Below, piece after piece: positions 43,215 to 55,495 of a stretch of DNA of 64,000 nt (position 1 is the stretch's first letter; each line of letters begins with the position of its first letter). The DNA comes from Rhizophagus clarus (taxonomy: Eukaryota; Glomeromycota; Glomeromycetes; Glomerales; Glomeraceae). The stretch covers positions 828,501 to 892,500 of the forward strand of contig BLAL01000324.1 of the NCBI GenBank assembly GCA_015698045.1, given 5' to 3'. Made by a program: the position numbers and the translations under genes. The notes beneath the pieces were generated by a model. That model did no database searches. It saw only the letters and a program-made list of their open reading frames with translations, and was not told where the DNA came from.

Positions 43215-45780
43215 AAAAAGCAAGCTCCTTATTTATTTATTTAAAAAAATAAAAATTAATATAAATAATATAAATACCATTATGTTTTATTAAATCAATT
43301 GATTCGAGATCAATCTTATTACGCGATTTTAAGATTTGTGTTCATTACGGGGAAAAGTCATCTACCCCATTGTTTATATTATTGTTTAGTAAGAATTCAT
43401 CGGCCGACTGAAGTCACTTGTGAACCCTTGATATGATAATCATGTGAATTGTGAGTATAATTATGTTTTTCTTTAAAAATGATTTCTTGTATGGCTAAAT
43501 TGCAGGCTCTCATCATTCGCAAAAAGTATCGGACTGATAGCATCATTTTTGATTGTAAAAATATATTATGCGGGTCAAGTCATACCCGTTGTACAGGCTA
43601 AGAATGATACATTTGCTTCTCCTTTGCTTCTCTGTCTGATCATGCACATACGTCATTTTTTGTGTTAATATTTTACAATTAATTCTTGTCAATTGTAATA
43701 AATGAATATAATATTCAGCTGATCTTTTTTGACTTTATTATTATATAAATAATTCATGAGCTAAATCTATAAATACAGTAATACACAATGCACATACTGT
43801 ACAGTATATGCTATGCCCGATCTCGAGGGGTGCATTTATGGAGGACTTGCTGTATAATGTTGTGATTTCTCCACTTTACTTAATTATTACAAGTATAAAC
43901 GTGTCATAATTTGCTCGTATAAAAAACAAATAAATTTTATTGATGCAGGAATTATCCGATGTATAGTGTGTGGTATAAATGTAGTTACATTCTTTTAATA
44001 TTCAAAAATTAATAGATATTCCTGTCTTTCTCTCTCTCTCTTTTTTAAGCTGTTAAGTAAATCGATGGTAAATATTATTCCACTGGATTCTATTATATTC
44101 CTTTAATCGAACGAGAGAATTAAACTGTTCTCGAATTAAATAGTTTAGATTTTATCTAATCCAAATGAATATCATCTGCTACAACATGTGCGACATAAGT
44201 ATGATATATTTTTGTTAAATCATCTGTATTTTACTCCACTTGGATCACGGCTTGATACAATTCCGGCAACTTGTATCCTCTTTATCGTTTCACAATGTGG
44301 TGTTGTTTTTTTGGAATTTGATTTTAAACCGGACTTATGAAAGAGAAACATTTAAATCTATTCGTAATTGTTGCTGACCTATTGATATACAAATTCCAAA
44401 AGATTATGATGAATTATTGAAATTAATTTCATAGATTTGTTCTGCAATGGCTGTATCATTTTCTTTTTTTTTTAGAAAGAAAAAATCCCGTGATAACAAA
44501 CATGAAGTCATCAAAATAAGACCCTTACTTCTTCCTTTACCGTATTACCTTCATTTATAATTCGCCAATGCATTTTAGTCACGCAAAATCCTTCAATGAA
44601 AATAATGCAATGCGTGCTATCAGCTGTTAAATAGGATTTGTTCAAGTGATATCTTCCGATCATTATCAGACATTAGAGTTTACCAAAATATTTTTCAGTG
44701 GTGATAGTGATGGCGACGGGTAATTCTTCGCTAAAGTAAATAACTAATTAATGACTATATATCAATGCTCCATTTGGAATATTGTCAAAATTACCTTTAG
44801 GCACATGAATAGGAGTGAAAAGAGTGTGCATTGATTTTTTTGAAGATATTGTTTTTTCAACGTTGTTTGATAGCCTTTGTAGTACGATATCTGAAGTTTA
44901 AAAGTCGTGAGGTTTACTTGATGCGGCTAAACTCACAACGCGCTTTGTTAATGATATTGGCTAAATCTGCTTTCGTAGCTTACTGGACGTCTTGTAAATA
45001 AATCACTGACGTTCATACATAGTTGGCGCAAAAAAGCAGAAAAGATTTAAAAAAATTGGTTTGTGTAATAATGTAAACAAATGTTATATTTTTTTCTTAT
45101 TGAAATTTGTGTTTTCACTTGCTGTATAATATTTTAACAATTAACTTTTATTCAATCAATTTTGCATAAGATTAAATATTGGATTTGTAAAAGGGCATCC
45201 TCAAAATTTGCATTTTTGGAAATATATTTCGTGATTTAACACCAATTAAAGGGACATTAAATGTGAATCCTTTTTCTTCCGCTTAAAGAACATGCGTGCT
45301 GTATGGAAGTACGTTTTCACTGCAAAAAATAAAAGCGATTTTATCTTCTACGTTGAAGAAAAATAAAAAAAATTCAACAACTTTTTAAACTTGGGAAATA
45401 AACTTTTTGCCTACTCTTGATGAGTGTTCCAAGAACCACTTTTTACACGTCTACATATGTAAATTATTAAGTATACCCTATTCGAGCCTGTGCACAATAT
45501 TTTCACAGGTCTATAGTCCATAATTAGGAGAAAAATGTGTAAAGTTCAGCTTAAAAAGGTTTATAATATAAGCATAATCATATCGAAGCTTATTTTAATA
45601 AAGTTTTTTTATCTTTTTTAATTAAATTCGTCGGAATCAGTGTTTATTGTAAAAGGATTGAAGTAGTCTTTGCAGTAGTTCTATATAGAATTTATGCTAT
45701 TCATTTTTTAAGGGTTTGTTTGATATTCAAATTGGTAGTCTCTTATTAATCATATATTTGATTTATTTAATTGTAGCGTT
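43215..45780. other. A+T-rich intergenic stretch
   Basis: No gene could be supported. It contains a TACTGTACAGTATATG near-palindrome near 43796 and CT repeats near 44030. Confidence 0.4.
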
Positions 45781-45789
45781 CACTAGTTG

Positions 45790-46220
45790 GATATCATTCG
45801 GGATGCCTCGAATATTACTTATCGTTTAAGGTAAGCAGTAATTATTCTTTTCGTCTCATTTTTCCTATTTATCCCAATACATTCGCTAACGATAACGTTT
45901 TATCTAGATCATTGATGACATACGTCTCTTGCCAAACTCTTCAAAAGCTGCATAACAACTTGATTCGTGGATCAATATTAGATGAGATATCTCTTGATCC
46001 GGCAATTATTCCGAATGTTCCTGATGATTATGCTAAACTTTATAAAGTAATAATTATTTTAATTAATATCATTGTTTTAGTTTATGGTTAATCACTAATC
46101 ACTTGTGGTAACGAGTTAAAACACGTTATTGTTATTTAGAGTACGAACTTTATTTAGATAATCCACCTGCACCATGACGCGAGACTGGCAGCTCGTGATT
46201 ATATTGGAAAAGTGGTGGTC
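45790..46220 (+). pseudogene. Exon-like blocks of an unknown gene, likely decayed
   Basis: A block before the donor GTAAGC near 45831 reads LDIIRDASNITYRL. The next block, 45908-46043 after TCTAG, joins in phase and reads SLMTYVSCQTLQKLHNNLIR ... DEISLDPAIIPNVPDDYAKL, ending at GTAATA. A third block after TTATTTAG (46140) reads STNFI, then a stop, then IIHLHHDARLAARDYIGKVV. The in-frame stop suggests decay, unless the third exon is mis-phased. I do not recognise the family. Confidence 0.4.
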
Positions 46221-46511
46221 TAAATTTTTGTACAACACATTGTGATTGTATATTCATTAGGTAAGAGACACGTTAAATTTGACTTCACTTTATTTATTTA
46301 CTATCAAGTTCGATTTTTTTAAACTTGATCGATAAAAGAGATTTTTTAAGAAAAAATATTTTAGATATACTTTTTTTTTTTTTTTTGTTTTGTTTGAATT
46401 GATAAAAACATATAAACAAAAGAAAAATATTTTTTAAAAAAAGATATTTGGATCAACAAATATAATTTGAAAATATACATTTTTTTAGAATGAAATTGTA
46501 TAAATTTACAA

Positions 46512-47685
46512 TCAAAATGGGGAACCTGGACCTGTCGGTTGAGAGTTGGGTTCGATGGCATCTAAACCAGAGGCATTACTTTGAAGAGGATGATTAAGAG
46601 GTGGGAGAGTAAGATTATTATTATCCCAATTATTATAAACCCATGAAAATGAAGGAAGGGGTTGAGGAGTTTCATCATCTAAAATATTTGAGATTCTCGC
46701 ATAAAAGTTTGTATCATCAGACGAGGCCGGGGGAGAATCACGCGAAAAAATAGTAGTAAATTCTCTGCTAGTACTAGAGGACTGATCATCATCTCCGCCA
46801 TCATTCATCTCAGAGGATTCATGTGGTAGGTTAGAGATAGAAGCAGGACCCGCATACGTAGAAGAGGATTCGTGTGGTAAACTAGAGGCAGAAGCAGGAC
46901 CGGCAGAAGCAGGACCAGTATAAGAGGAAGTACCAGCATACGTAGAAGATGCCCAATTGTTGTAAACCCATGAAAATGAAGGAAGGAGTTGAGGAGTTTC
47001 ATCATCTAAAATATTTGAGATTCTCGCATAAAAGTTTGTATCATCAGACGAGGCCGGGGGAGAATCACGCGAAAAAATAGTAGTAAATTCTCTGCTAGTA
47101 CTAGAGGACTGATCATCATCTCCGCCATCATTCATCTCAGAGGATTCATGTGGTAGGTTAGTGATAGAAGCAGGACCCGCATACGTAGAAGAGGATTCGT
47201 GTGGTAAACTAGAGGCAGAAGCAGGACCAGCATAAGAGGAAGGACCAGCATACGTAAATGATGCTTTAGCTTCGGCTTTTTCTTTTAGCTCATTTGTCTT
47301 GCTAAAATTTACGAAAAAAAGAAAAAAAATAATTATTGAATATATGACAACTTACTTTAAAAATAATAATAAAAAAAAAAAAATCTTACTGGTTTTGCTT
47401 AGGAGTTCCTCCTGAGTATTCTTTGGTAACAGAATCAGTGTAAACTTTAGGAGTGAATTGATTTGAATCTGCTTTTTCAACGGGATTATCGGCTGTTTCT
47501 TTATTCTATATGAATTAAAAATTGAGTATTAACGTAAATAAAAAAAAAAAAGGAAAAGGAAAAAAGAAAAACAAAAAAAGAAAAGAAGAAAAAAAAAGGA
47601 AAAGGAAAAAAGAAAAACAAAAAAAGAAAAGAAGAAAAAAAAAAGGTAAAAATTAACTTTAATGTTTTATCATTACCTTCGACAT
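46512..47685 (-). CDS. Array gene E: Ser/Asp-rich protein with a 109-residue internal duplication
   Basis: Exons on the minus strand: 47685-47677 (9-nt micro-exon, MSK), 47505-47390 and 47301-46512; joined 915 nt, 304 residues. The exon pattern and the motif FYARISNILDDETP (compare DYTRISSILNNDD of gene B) place it in the same family, but exon 2 (NKETADNPVEKADSNQF...) no longer shows the helical Myb-like domain. Exon 3 is low in order: YAGPAS repeats, SSLPHESS, acidic DGGDDDQSSS, then SREFTTIFSRDSPPASSDD. A 327-bp segment is present twice in frame (offset fixed by 46644 and 46971) with very few differences. It ends with NLTLPPLNHPLQSN..., similar in style to the LPPLN repeats of the gene at 53629. 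Role unknown. Confidence 0.55.
47545..47646. repeat. Purine-rich direct duplication in intron 1 of gene E
   Basis: A unit of about 50 bp (AAAAGGAAAAGGAAAAAAGA + AAAACAAAAAAAGAAAAGAAG) occurs twice in a row, inside the first intron of gene E. Confidence 0.8.
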
Positions 47686-50440
47686 TTTAAAAATCCTTTT
47701 CGAATATTTTCTGAATATAGTTTTTTTTTTGAATAATGATGTTTAGAAATAAAAAAATGAAAAAAAAAAAAGTTGGGAGGTTTGGAAGAATAAATTTTTT
47801 TTTTTTTTTTTGAACAATGTTTTTTAGAAATAAAAAAAAAAAAAAAAAAAATGGGAAGGGAATATTGGAAGGTTTATAAAAAAAAAAAATAGGGAGGCTC
47901 GATTACCCACGCGACAATTCAGCATATATTGTTCTCATTTTTAAGAATGATTCACATATTTTTGTTTATAATATTCGATTAAATTGTACAATGATAATAA
48001 TGACCAGTAAACTTTAAATTTTTTTTTTTCGATGAACAGTTCATTAATTGCATCATTACAAAGCCGTAACAAACAAATAAACAAATAATAAAATTTCTTT
48101 AAATCCTAATTAAGCCAAATGTACAGTTAAAATGTGGCAATTGTTCAATGGCTTCTAAAAAACGTAATTTAAAGGTAAATGAACGGATCATACATTATTT
48201 AATAAATTTGAACCTGATCAACAGTTTCAGATGTCAGATAAAAAATAAGGTTTTATCAATTTTAATATTTTTAGATCATATCCCCTTATGATCTCACTAC
48301 AATGGGAATTCACGTGAATGACAAGTTCAATAAATTTCCCGATTTTTATAGGGGGGTTTCACATGATGAATAGTTGTTATATCTACAATTTGCCTATATC
48401 ATTAAAATAAGTAAATAAATAAATAAATAAATAAATAAATCATTTTTTTTTCATAATGATTATTTTAACTAAAAACGATTTAGAACGATTTATAATTAAA
48501 AATAAAACTCATTCAATAAAATACGCCCAAATTGTGGCAAAATGCAATGAAATCTTAAATTAATGAATTTTAATCTTTATTGGATTAGCTTCTTTTTTAA
48601 ACATTGTTAAAATTATGAAATTGTATTATCTAACCCGAAACGTAATGAATATTATAAATCTAAAATTCCCAAATAAATCTTTTCATTGACTTACGTTTAA
48701 ATATAATATCATTTTAATAAAAATAAAACAAAAAATTTTTTTCTCTCCCAAATAAAAATTATAAATATGTATTACTCATTTATACTGTATTCGTACACTT
48801 ACGTATTCTTATAACAATAAACAAAAATAATCGGGAAAATGAAAATTCCTGATAATCCGAATTAAAATTTATTGGCGAGTTAAAAATATAAAATGTTCTT
48901 TCCTTATCAGAAGAGATTTAAAGAAAAGATTGGAAGAAATATGTACAGTGTAATTGAAATTCTTTTTTTCGAAAAAATATTTTATCTGATAAAGAAGAGA
49001 AACAATCGTTAAAAAACCAATTTGAATTAATTCATACAAAAATTCATTTTTGAATTATCTCAGAATAAAATAGTAACGGCTGGTAGTTGATGGTCAAAAT
49101 AGCTACGATAATTAATTATAACACTTTGCTAACAATATTACTACCAATATTACTACCCGTCGAACAGGATAATGACTTTAGCAATGTTCACAATATTATT
49201 TTAGTTATGTGTACAAAGAAGGAGAAAATCATAACTTACGCTACTTGTGAAGTCTTTTACAACCCGTTTGAATTACAGTGGCTGCTGTATTTTATTGCTT
49301 TATTGACTCAAGTAACACACGAGCACTGTGTTTTTTGATGTACGCCATAAGATCTTAAAGTTCTTCTTGTCTTTCCTGCATAGTTTTGTAACACTACCGA
49401 TGGTAATTCTGTCATTGTAATTTATGGTCGCACTAAATGTTTTGCCATGATTCTTGTTCCGTTTTGTTCCCATAATTGGCCTACAAGAAGAAACTTAGAG
49501 GAATTAACTAAGAATAGTTAAGGAAGGGGAGTGATCCACCCTTACCTATTTGATATTAGCCTTAGAAGTAATAGATCTATTTTTCACACAATGAAACTTT
49601 CTTTATTCATATTGGCTCTACTTGTAGTGTAATTGTTATAACATATTATCATTAAAAAAAAGTTCAATTTATCTAATACAAATCTAACAAATGTCTCGAG
49701 ATTATTTACCTTAAATTTATCTTCATCCTCTCTTTGACGTGATAATCTTTCATGAATTCACTTGAACTCCCCTGATCCCCATAATATACCTTTTCAATTA
49801 AACTTCTTTTTGGTTACCTATTATTGAAAACATTAATTATTGCAAGGATTACGTTTAGATGAATTAAAAAACTATTTTTTGTTGGGTTTTTACTTATAAT
49901 AGAGTTTGACGGTAATTGAAGCAATAGAATAGGAATTATTTTAATCTTAAATATGTTTTACATTAATGATTCTTCCCGTAGTAAAATTATACTCGCTTTT
50001 AGTTCAATTAAAATTTAATAAATTTAAATTAGTGGGAAATTATTTTAAAAGTAAATAAAAAGTTTAAAAGTTGAATTTCACATACCTATAGGACAAGATA
50101 GAAAATCATTTTGACTATTATCATCCACCGGTGTTCTTACATGTTGAATATTGTTAGATATACAATGAGACTTTGTCATTGTCTAAAGTTTATTATTTTC
50201 AACAAATATACAAATTTTTGAAAGTTTCAAAACATGAAAACGTAAAAACGACAAGCGATGTTGTTTTTTATATATGTAGTACGAATTGATTATCTAATCT
50301 AGATCTCCTTTTCAGAAACTTAAATTGAAAAAAAATTTTCGGCTTTTTAAAAAGCATGCTAAACTCGACGGTCCCTTGCCACAATTTCATTCTTTATGAA
50401 GGTATCATATCATATATGTTATAAGGATTAATCCATACTA
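47686..50440. other. A+T-rich intergenic stretch with an (AAAT)n microsatellite
   Basis: 48409-48440 is (AAAT)8-like. Long A runs occur at 47755-47890, upstream of gene E. The 83-residue frame at 49087-49338 has no recognisable content. Confidence 0.45.
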
Positions 50441-50444
50441 ATAA

Positions 50445-51990
50445 TACTAATAAGCATATTACGTTTTTGGAACAATGGAAAGAAAATGGTAAGCGACAAA
50501 TTAATCGTTTATTCGATAATTATTTATAAATTACTTACTTTTATTATTATCACATTATCATCATAGACTCATAATGGATAGAGTAGTGTATTATTATCAT
50601 GGGTTGGGCCAATTTGATTCTCTGTTTAACAAATCTTTCCCTAAAATCTTAAGTTTAGATAGGCATTAAAAAATTTATCATTTTTTTTAATTCCCTCCTC
50701 ACCCCAAAATTTTGATTTTATGGCTTTTTTTATTTCATAAAATATCTTTAATAATAATTTAAAAAATTTATGTAAATTATTTTGGCCCTCCTTTTTTTCA
50801 ATTAGAACATCATCATGAGTGGACAAATATCATTAATGGGTTAATATCATGTGCACTGGAAGTTGGGAACATATTTGGACTTTCAGATCTTCCAATTCTA
50901 ATATTACTTCCAATTCCAATATTACTTCCTTTAATATTATTTCTGTTTCCAATAAAAATTGTTAGAAACTTCCAACAACCGAGTGTTAATTAATATAAGT
51001 GGAAGAAATTATCACTGATTTGGAAAACGCTCTTAAATCAACAAATAATAAATCTTACCTGGAACTTGACTCAGTGATTCACGTAAGTAAGGAAGTGTAG
51101 GGATTAATTTGTCAAATATTTAATTTGGGATATATTTTCTTTTGTATTCTGAGAATTTTTTTTTTTTTTTTTTTTTCTTTTTGAAACAGAAAATAAGATT
51201 ATTCATGATCATTCAAATATATTATCAATATATTCGTTCTGCATTTTTTTTTAAACAAATGATGAGGAAAAAAAAAATGGAAATTTATTTCAGGAGGAGG
51301 AGGAAAAGTCACGCAAAACAATGAAGATCGACTTACGGGTTGATTATTAAGAGGAAACGAGAAAATTTGTTGGATTCATTACTGGAATCAGACAAGAAGG
51401 TTAAGCTAAAGATGATGGTGGAATATATTTTAAAAAAAAAGAGAGATCAAAGACTATTCATTCCAGAGAACAAATGTTAAAGAAATTAATGATCATTCAA
51501 ATATATTAAATATATTGTTAATGTATTCGTTTTGCATTTTTTAACAAAGAGCTGAGAAAAAAAAAAATGGAAAATTTATTTCAGAAGAAAAGCCACGCAA
51601 AAAAATGAAGATCGACTGATGGGTTAATTATTAAGGAAGAGACGAGAAATTTGTTGGATTCATTATTGGAATCGGACAAGAAGGTTAAGCTAAAGATGAT
51701 GGTGGAATATATTCTAAAAAAAAGAGAAGAGACCAAAGATTAATCATTCCAGAGTAAAGAATTCATGATCATTCAAATATATTGTCAATGTATTTCTTCT
51801 GCTTTTTTTAACGAATGTTGCTGAGAATTTCAGAAGAGAAGAAAAAGAAGTCACGCAAAAAAATGATGATCGATTGATGGGTCAGTTACTAAAGAGAGAA
51901 CGAGAAAAATTGTTGGATCCATTACTGGAATTAGATACGCCGGAGTCTGAAATGATTATGGGGAAGGAAGAGAAGAGTGTGAAAAGGAAA
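50445..51990 (+). pseudogene. Decayed gene with a triplicated terminal exon
   Basis: Exon-like blocks: about 50461-50492 (ITFLEQWKEN, then GTAAGC); 51001-51083 (EEIITDLENALKSTNNKSYL + ELDSVIH, then GTAAGT); and three tandem copies of a ~270-bp unit at 51195-51475, 51482-51755 and 51761-51975. Each unit carries GATCATTCAAATATATT, a T-rich acceptor ending in CAG, and a coding stretch such as LLDSLLESDKKVKLKMMVEY + ILKK. Copies 1 and 2 are close; copy 3 is diverged (LLDPLLELDTPESEM). The frame needs shifts around AAAATGAAGATCGAC in every unit, so the array is probably dead. A diverged fourth relative is near 57960-58050. Confidence 0.45.
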
Positions 51991-53565
51991 TGAGAGATAA
52001 AAAGCTAAAAGTTTCATTTCTAAAGAAGAATCTTCGATCAGAATTCGGGCGGCTTGCGTTTTAATAAAACATCAGAAGATGCATGCTGCATAATTTAATC
52101 TTGCTTTGTATGTGTTTAATTATTTTGCAGCCGCAGTATCGACTTTGACTTTCTTATGATATTATAATTACAAAACATTTAGTGCATTAATTAGTTTCAA
52201 TCAATTGAAACAAGTCATATTATAAGGAATACCAGAAGATGTGAAATCATAGTAAAGAGGCGATCTAATTATAGTCGTAAGAAGCACACGTAATCCTTTA
52301 GAGAATTATGTTTATACATATTGCATCATTCACATGTGATCGACTGAACTACAAACATCTCAATTTTTTTTTTTATGGATACACGCAAAAAATTTAAATT
52401 TGAAATAATGATTACATAAAAAGACCGCCCATTTACGTGGGGACCCCTATTTTTGTTACAAATCGGTAATTTGAAAATCCGAATCCGTAAATAATTTTTT
52501 TTACTCAAGAAAAAAAAAAATAAATGTTTGTATATCATATCTTACCAATTATGAACAGTTAAGAGTTTTCTAACTTGCCCAGAAAATCGACAGAACTGAT
52601 AAAAATTATTTGTTAAATCTATTTGTTTTTTTTCCATTTCTATATCTGATGGTGCAGCATATATCTAACGAAGGATATTAGTTTCTATTTTAAATCGAAT
52701 TATATTGGAAGAACAATAATTTGCTGATTTCCCCACATGATTGTTCTTTCAATGGAAATATTACCTTTTTCGCAAGTATTGAAAGGTCATTATATTAACA
52801 ATAATTAGCCCAAAAACTTTAAATTTTTAGGGGGTTTATCAATTTCATCATTTATTAATAATTCAAACCAAACCAAATCAAGTTAAAATGATTCTCCTCG
52901 TGAGAAATTTGTATCTGCTTTTCATTTAAAATGATTTTCACACAGTCCTATCTGTCAACAACAGATAAGGTTAATATAATAATTATAAAACATCATATGT
53001 AAGGATTAGATTTTTTCATATTCAATGCCACCCAATATTACAATAGTTAAGATAATAGACAATAGACAAATTTTTTTTCAGCGGGAAAGTTTATTAAACT
53101 TACTTTTTTAAGTTGTTAGTTGTTATCATTTCCTAAATTACGATTTAAAAAAAAAGGAGTCTTGTAATACTTTCATTATTAAGATCTGTAACGCCATTAT
53201 CATCAAAAATGAAAATCAGAAAATCCTGAGGTCATTAATATAAACAGATAATGAGAAATCAGTAGATAATGTGATCAAAAATAGAGTTTTCAGGTACTTT
53301 TGATTATCATTTGCGATTATTTGCGATTGAAAAAAAAGCCCGATTGGTCATTTTTCTCCGAGACATATGTTTACGAAACTTTTTAACTAATAAAGGGAAA
53401 TTGTAAAAGTATCTGTATTAACAAACAAACAACACATAATTTAATCATATACAAAATGCATTACGAAAAAGGTATATAAAAAACGATCTTTTTTCCTCCG
53501 TGAAATTCGATATTATTTTTCTTTTTTTTCCTCTCGAACTAAAAAAAAAAAAGCGAAATAATATC
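51991..53565. other. A+T-rich intergenic stretch
   Basis: No gene was seen; the 70-residue minus frame at 52326-52538 has no recognisable content. Confidence 0.45.
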
Positions 53566-53606
53566 TTTTTTTTTTTTTTAAAAAAAAAAAAAAAATTTTT
53601 TTTTTC
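53566..53606. repeat. T15-A19-T11 homopolymer block upstream of gene F
   Basis: Directly adjoining T, A and T runs lie 23 bp before the ATG of the gene at 53629. The block can form hairpins and should exclude nucleosomes. Similar T(n)A(n) junctions occur at 16723, 39546 and 59430, mostly in introns or leaders of called genes. Confidence 0.7.
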
Positions 53607-53628
53607 TATTTAAAAATTATTTATAAAA

Positions 53629-55495
53629 ATGTCTCAAAATAATGAACCACTTATCACTCTTATCACTCCGCAAATTGATAATACTATTAAAGAGCCTGTA
53701 AAAAAAATGTCGCAAAATAATACATTTATAACTCCGCAGATTAGCGATACTATCAAAAAGCTTGTAAAAGAATTGGAACTAACTCCTGACCTTGGTGAAA
53801 GGATTAGTGAAAAAGTTAATGAACAATGTGCCACAAATTTTACTACAAGTTTTATCCGTAAACAGTAAGTTATTTACGATTAAATAATATTTATTCGTGT
53901 GCTTGTTTTATTTATTTACTTGAGTTTATTATAATTTAGTTTGAAAGACAAATTAGATATAAAAATACCACAAAATAGAGGTGAACCCTTCACTGAACAA
54001 ATCGACAATCGTATTAAAGAGCTTATGAAAGAGTATCATCATTCGTCCAACCTTTATGCGCAGATTACTGAAATTATTAATAAAGATTATAAGATGCATT
54101 ATACTTCAAAACAAATCCGTCAACGGTAAGATAAACCAATTCTTATTATAATTGTATTATTTATTATTTATGAATTTATTCATGTACTTGTTTTTTGTTA
54201 TAATTTAGTTGGATAAGTAAACTTGATACAAATCGTAAGTACTACTTAACTTTTTTTTTTTCTTTAATTTGAATTCGTTACAATTTGATATTAAATGAAT
54301 TTTCTTTTCTATCTTCATTGGACATTATTTTATAGTTTGCCACGATCCACTTACCGATGAAGAAAAATTATTTATCATCCAATGGGTTGGAAGTAGACAA
54401 CGAGGAGATATAATTAATTGGAAAAAATTAATTTCTTTGATGAAGGGTGAATTCAGTAAATTACGCTCCGAAAATATGGTAAAAAACTTTTGGAACCTAC
54501 GAAAAAGAAGTATTATTAAATCGAAAGCGGAAAACGGGAAATCAAGAAAAAGAAGTAAAAGAAGTCCCAAATCGAAAGCGAAAGATGAACAACAACAACA
54601 AATACAAAAATTTAATACTACTTTTGAAAAGTATATGAACGGAGAGAAAATCATATTTGAAAACGAAGAGGACAAGAACATTCATTCACCTCTTTTGAAT
54701 GCAAGTTCAATGGAAATCATATCTGAAGATGAAGAGAACACTCACTCGCCCCTTTCGAACGCAAGCCCGATGGAAATCACATCTGAAGATGAAAACACTC
54801 ATTCTCCTCCTTTGAATGCAATCCCGATGGAAACTTCATTTGAGAAAGGAAAGAGTATTTATTCACCTCCTTTGAACCCGATGAGAACTTTACCTCCTTT
54901 GAACACAAGTCCGACGAGAACTTTACCTCCTTTGAACGCAAGCTCAATGAGAGTTTTACCTCCTCAGAACGCAAGTCAGGTTGGAGCTTTACCTCCTTTG
55001 AACACAAGCCCGATGAGAATTTTACCTCCTTTGAACGAAAACCCAATGAGAACTTTACCTCCCTTGAACGCAAGCTCAATGGAAACTTCATTTAAGAAAG
55101 AAAATATTTTGCCTCCTTTGAACGCAAGCTCGATGAGAGTTTTACCTCCTCTGAACACAAGTCAGATTGGAACTTTACCTCCTTTGAACACAAGCCCGAC
55201 GAGAACTTTACCTCCTTTGAACGCAAGCTCAATGAGAATTTTACCTCCTTCGAACGCAAACCCGATTAGAACTTTATCTCCCTTGAACGCAAGCTCAATG
55301 GAAACTTCATTTAAGAAAGAAAATATTTTGTCTCCTATGAACGCAAGCTCGATGGAAACTTCATTTAAAAACGAAGAGAAAATTTCCCAATTTCCTTTTA
55401 ACGCAAGCCCAGTTGAAAACATTCCTCCACCCCCTTCAAACGCAAGCCGATTTGATATCTTATGCTGGGTTTCTTCTCTCAGCACTAAGATTTAA
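53629..55495 (+). CDS. Three-repeat Myb-like protein with an 11-residue repeat tail (array gene F)
   Basis: Exons 53629-53864, 53940-54125, 54209-54234 (26 nt) and 54336-55495; joined 1608 nt, 535 residues, all GT-AG with TTTAG/TATAG acceptors. The first 26 codons are partly duplicated (MSQNNEP..., MSQNNTF...). Repeat 1 (~ISDTIKKLVKELEL ... FTTSFIRKHLKDKLD), repeat 2 (~IDNRIKELMKEYHH ... YTSKQIRQRWISKLD) and repeat 3 (~DPLTDEEKLFIIQWV ... INWKKLISLM ... MVKNFWNLRKR) follow the Myb pattern, including the R-W...L-D end of R2 and the N-F-W-N end of R3. A Lys/Arg/Ser-rich nuclear-type stretch follows (KSRKRSKRSPKSK). Residues ~240-500 hold many copies of an 11-residue unit like RTLPPLNASSM (33 bp), mixed with acidic ME(I/T)-type variants. 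It is likely a nuclear DNA-binding protein with a flexible tail; target unknown. Confidence 0.75.
54850..55300 (+). repeat. 33-bp coding minisatellite in gene F
   Basis: In-frame units of the form AACTTTACCTCC + TTTGAACGCAAGC + TCAATGAG (33 bp, 11 codons) repeat about a dozen times, with point changes and two larger SMETSFKKENIL-type inserts. The minus strand also stays open because of the composition; those frames are not genes. Confidence 0.85.

Noticed and set aside
48409..48440. CRISPR-like or telomeric short repeat
   Set aside because: It is a plain (AAAT)n microsatellite without spacers; no telomeric repeat was seen anywhere.
54777..55485. Minus-strand repeat proteins (GGKV and SKEVKFS repeats)
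   Set aside because: Shadow frames of the 33-bp repeat in the plus-strand Myb-like gene.
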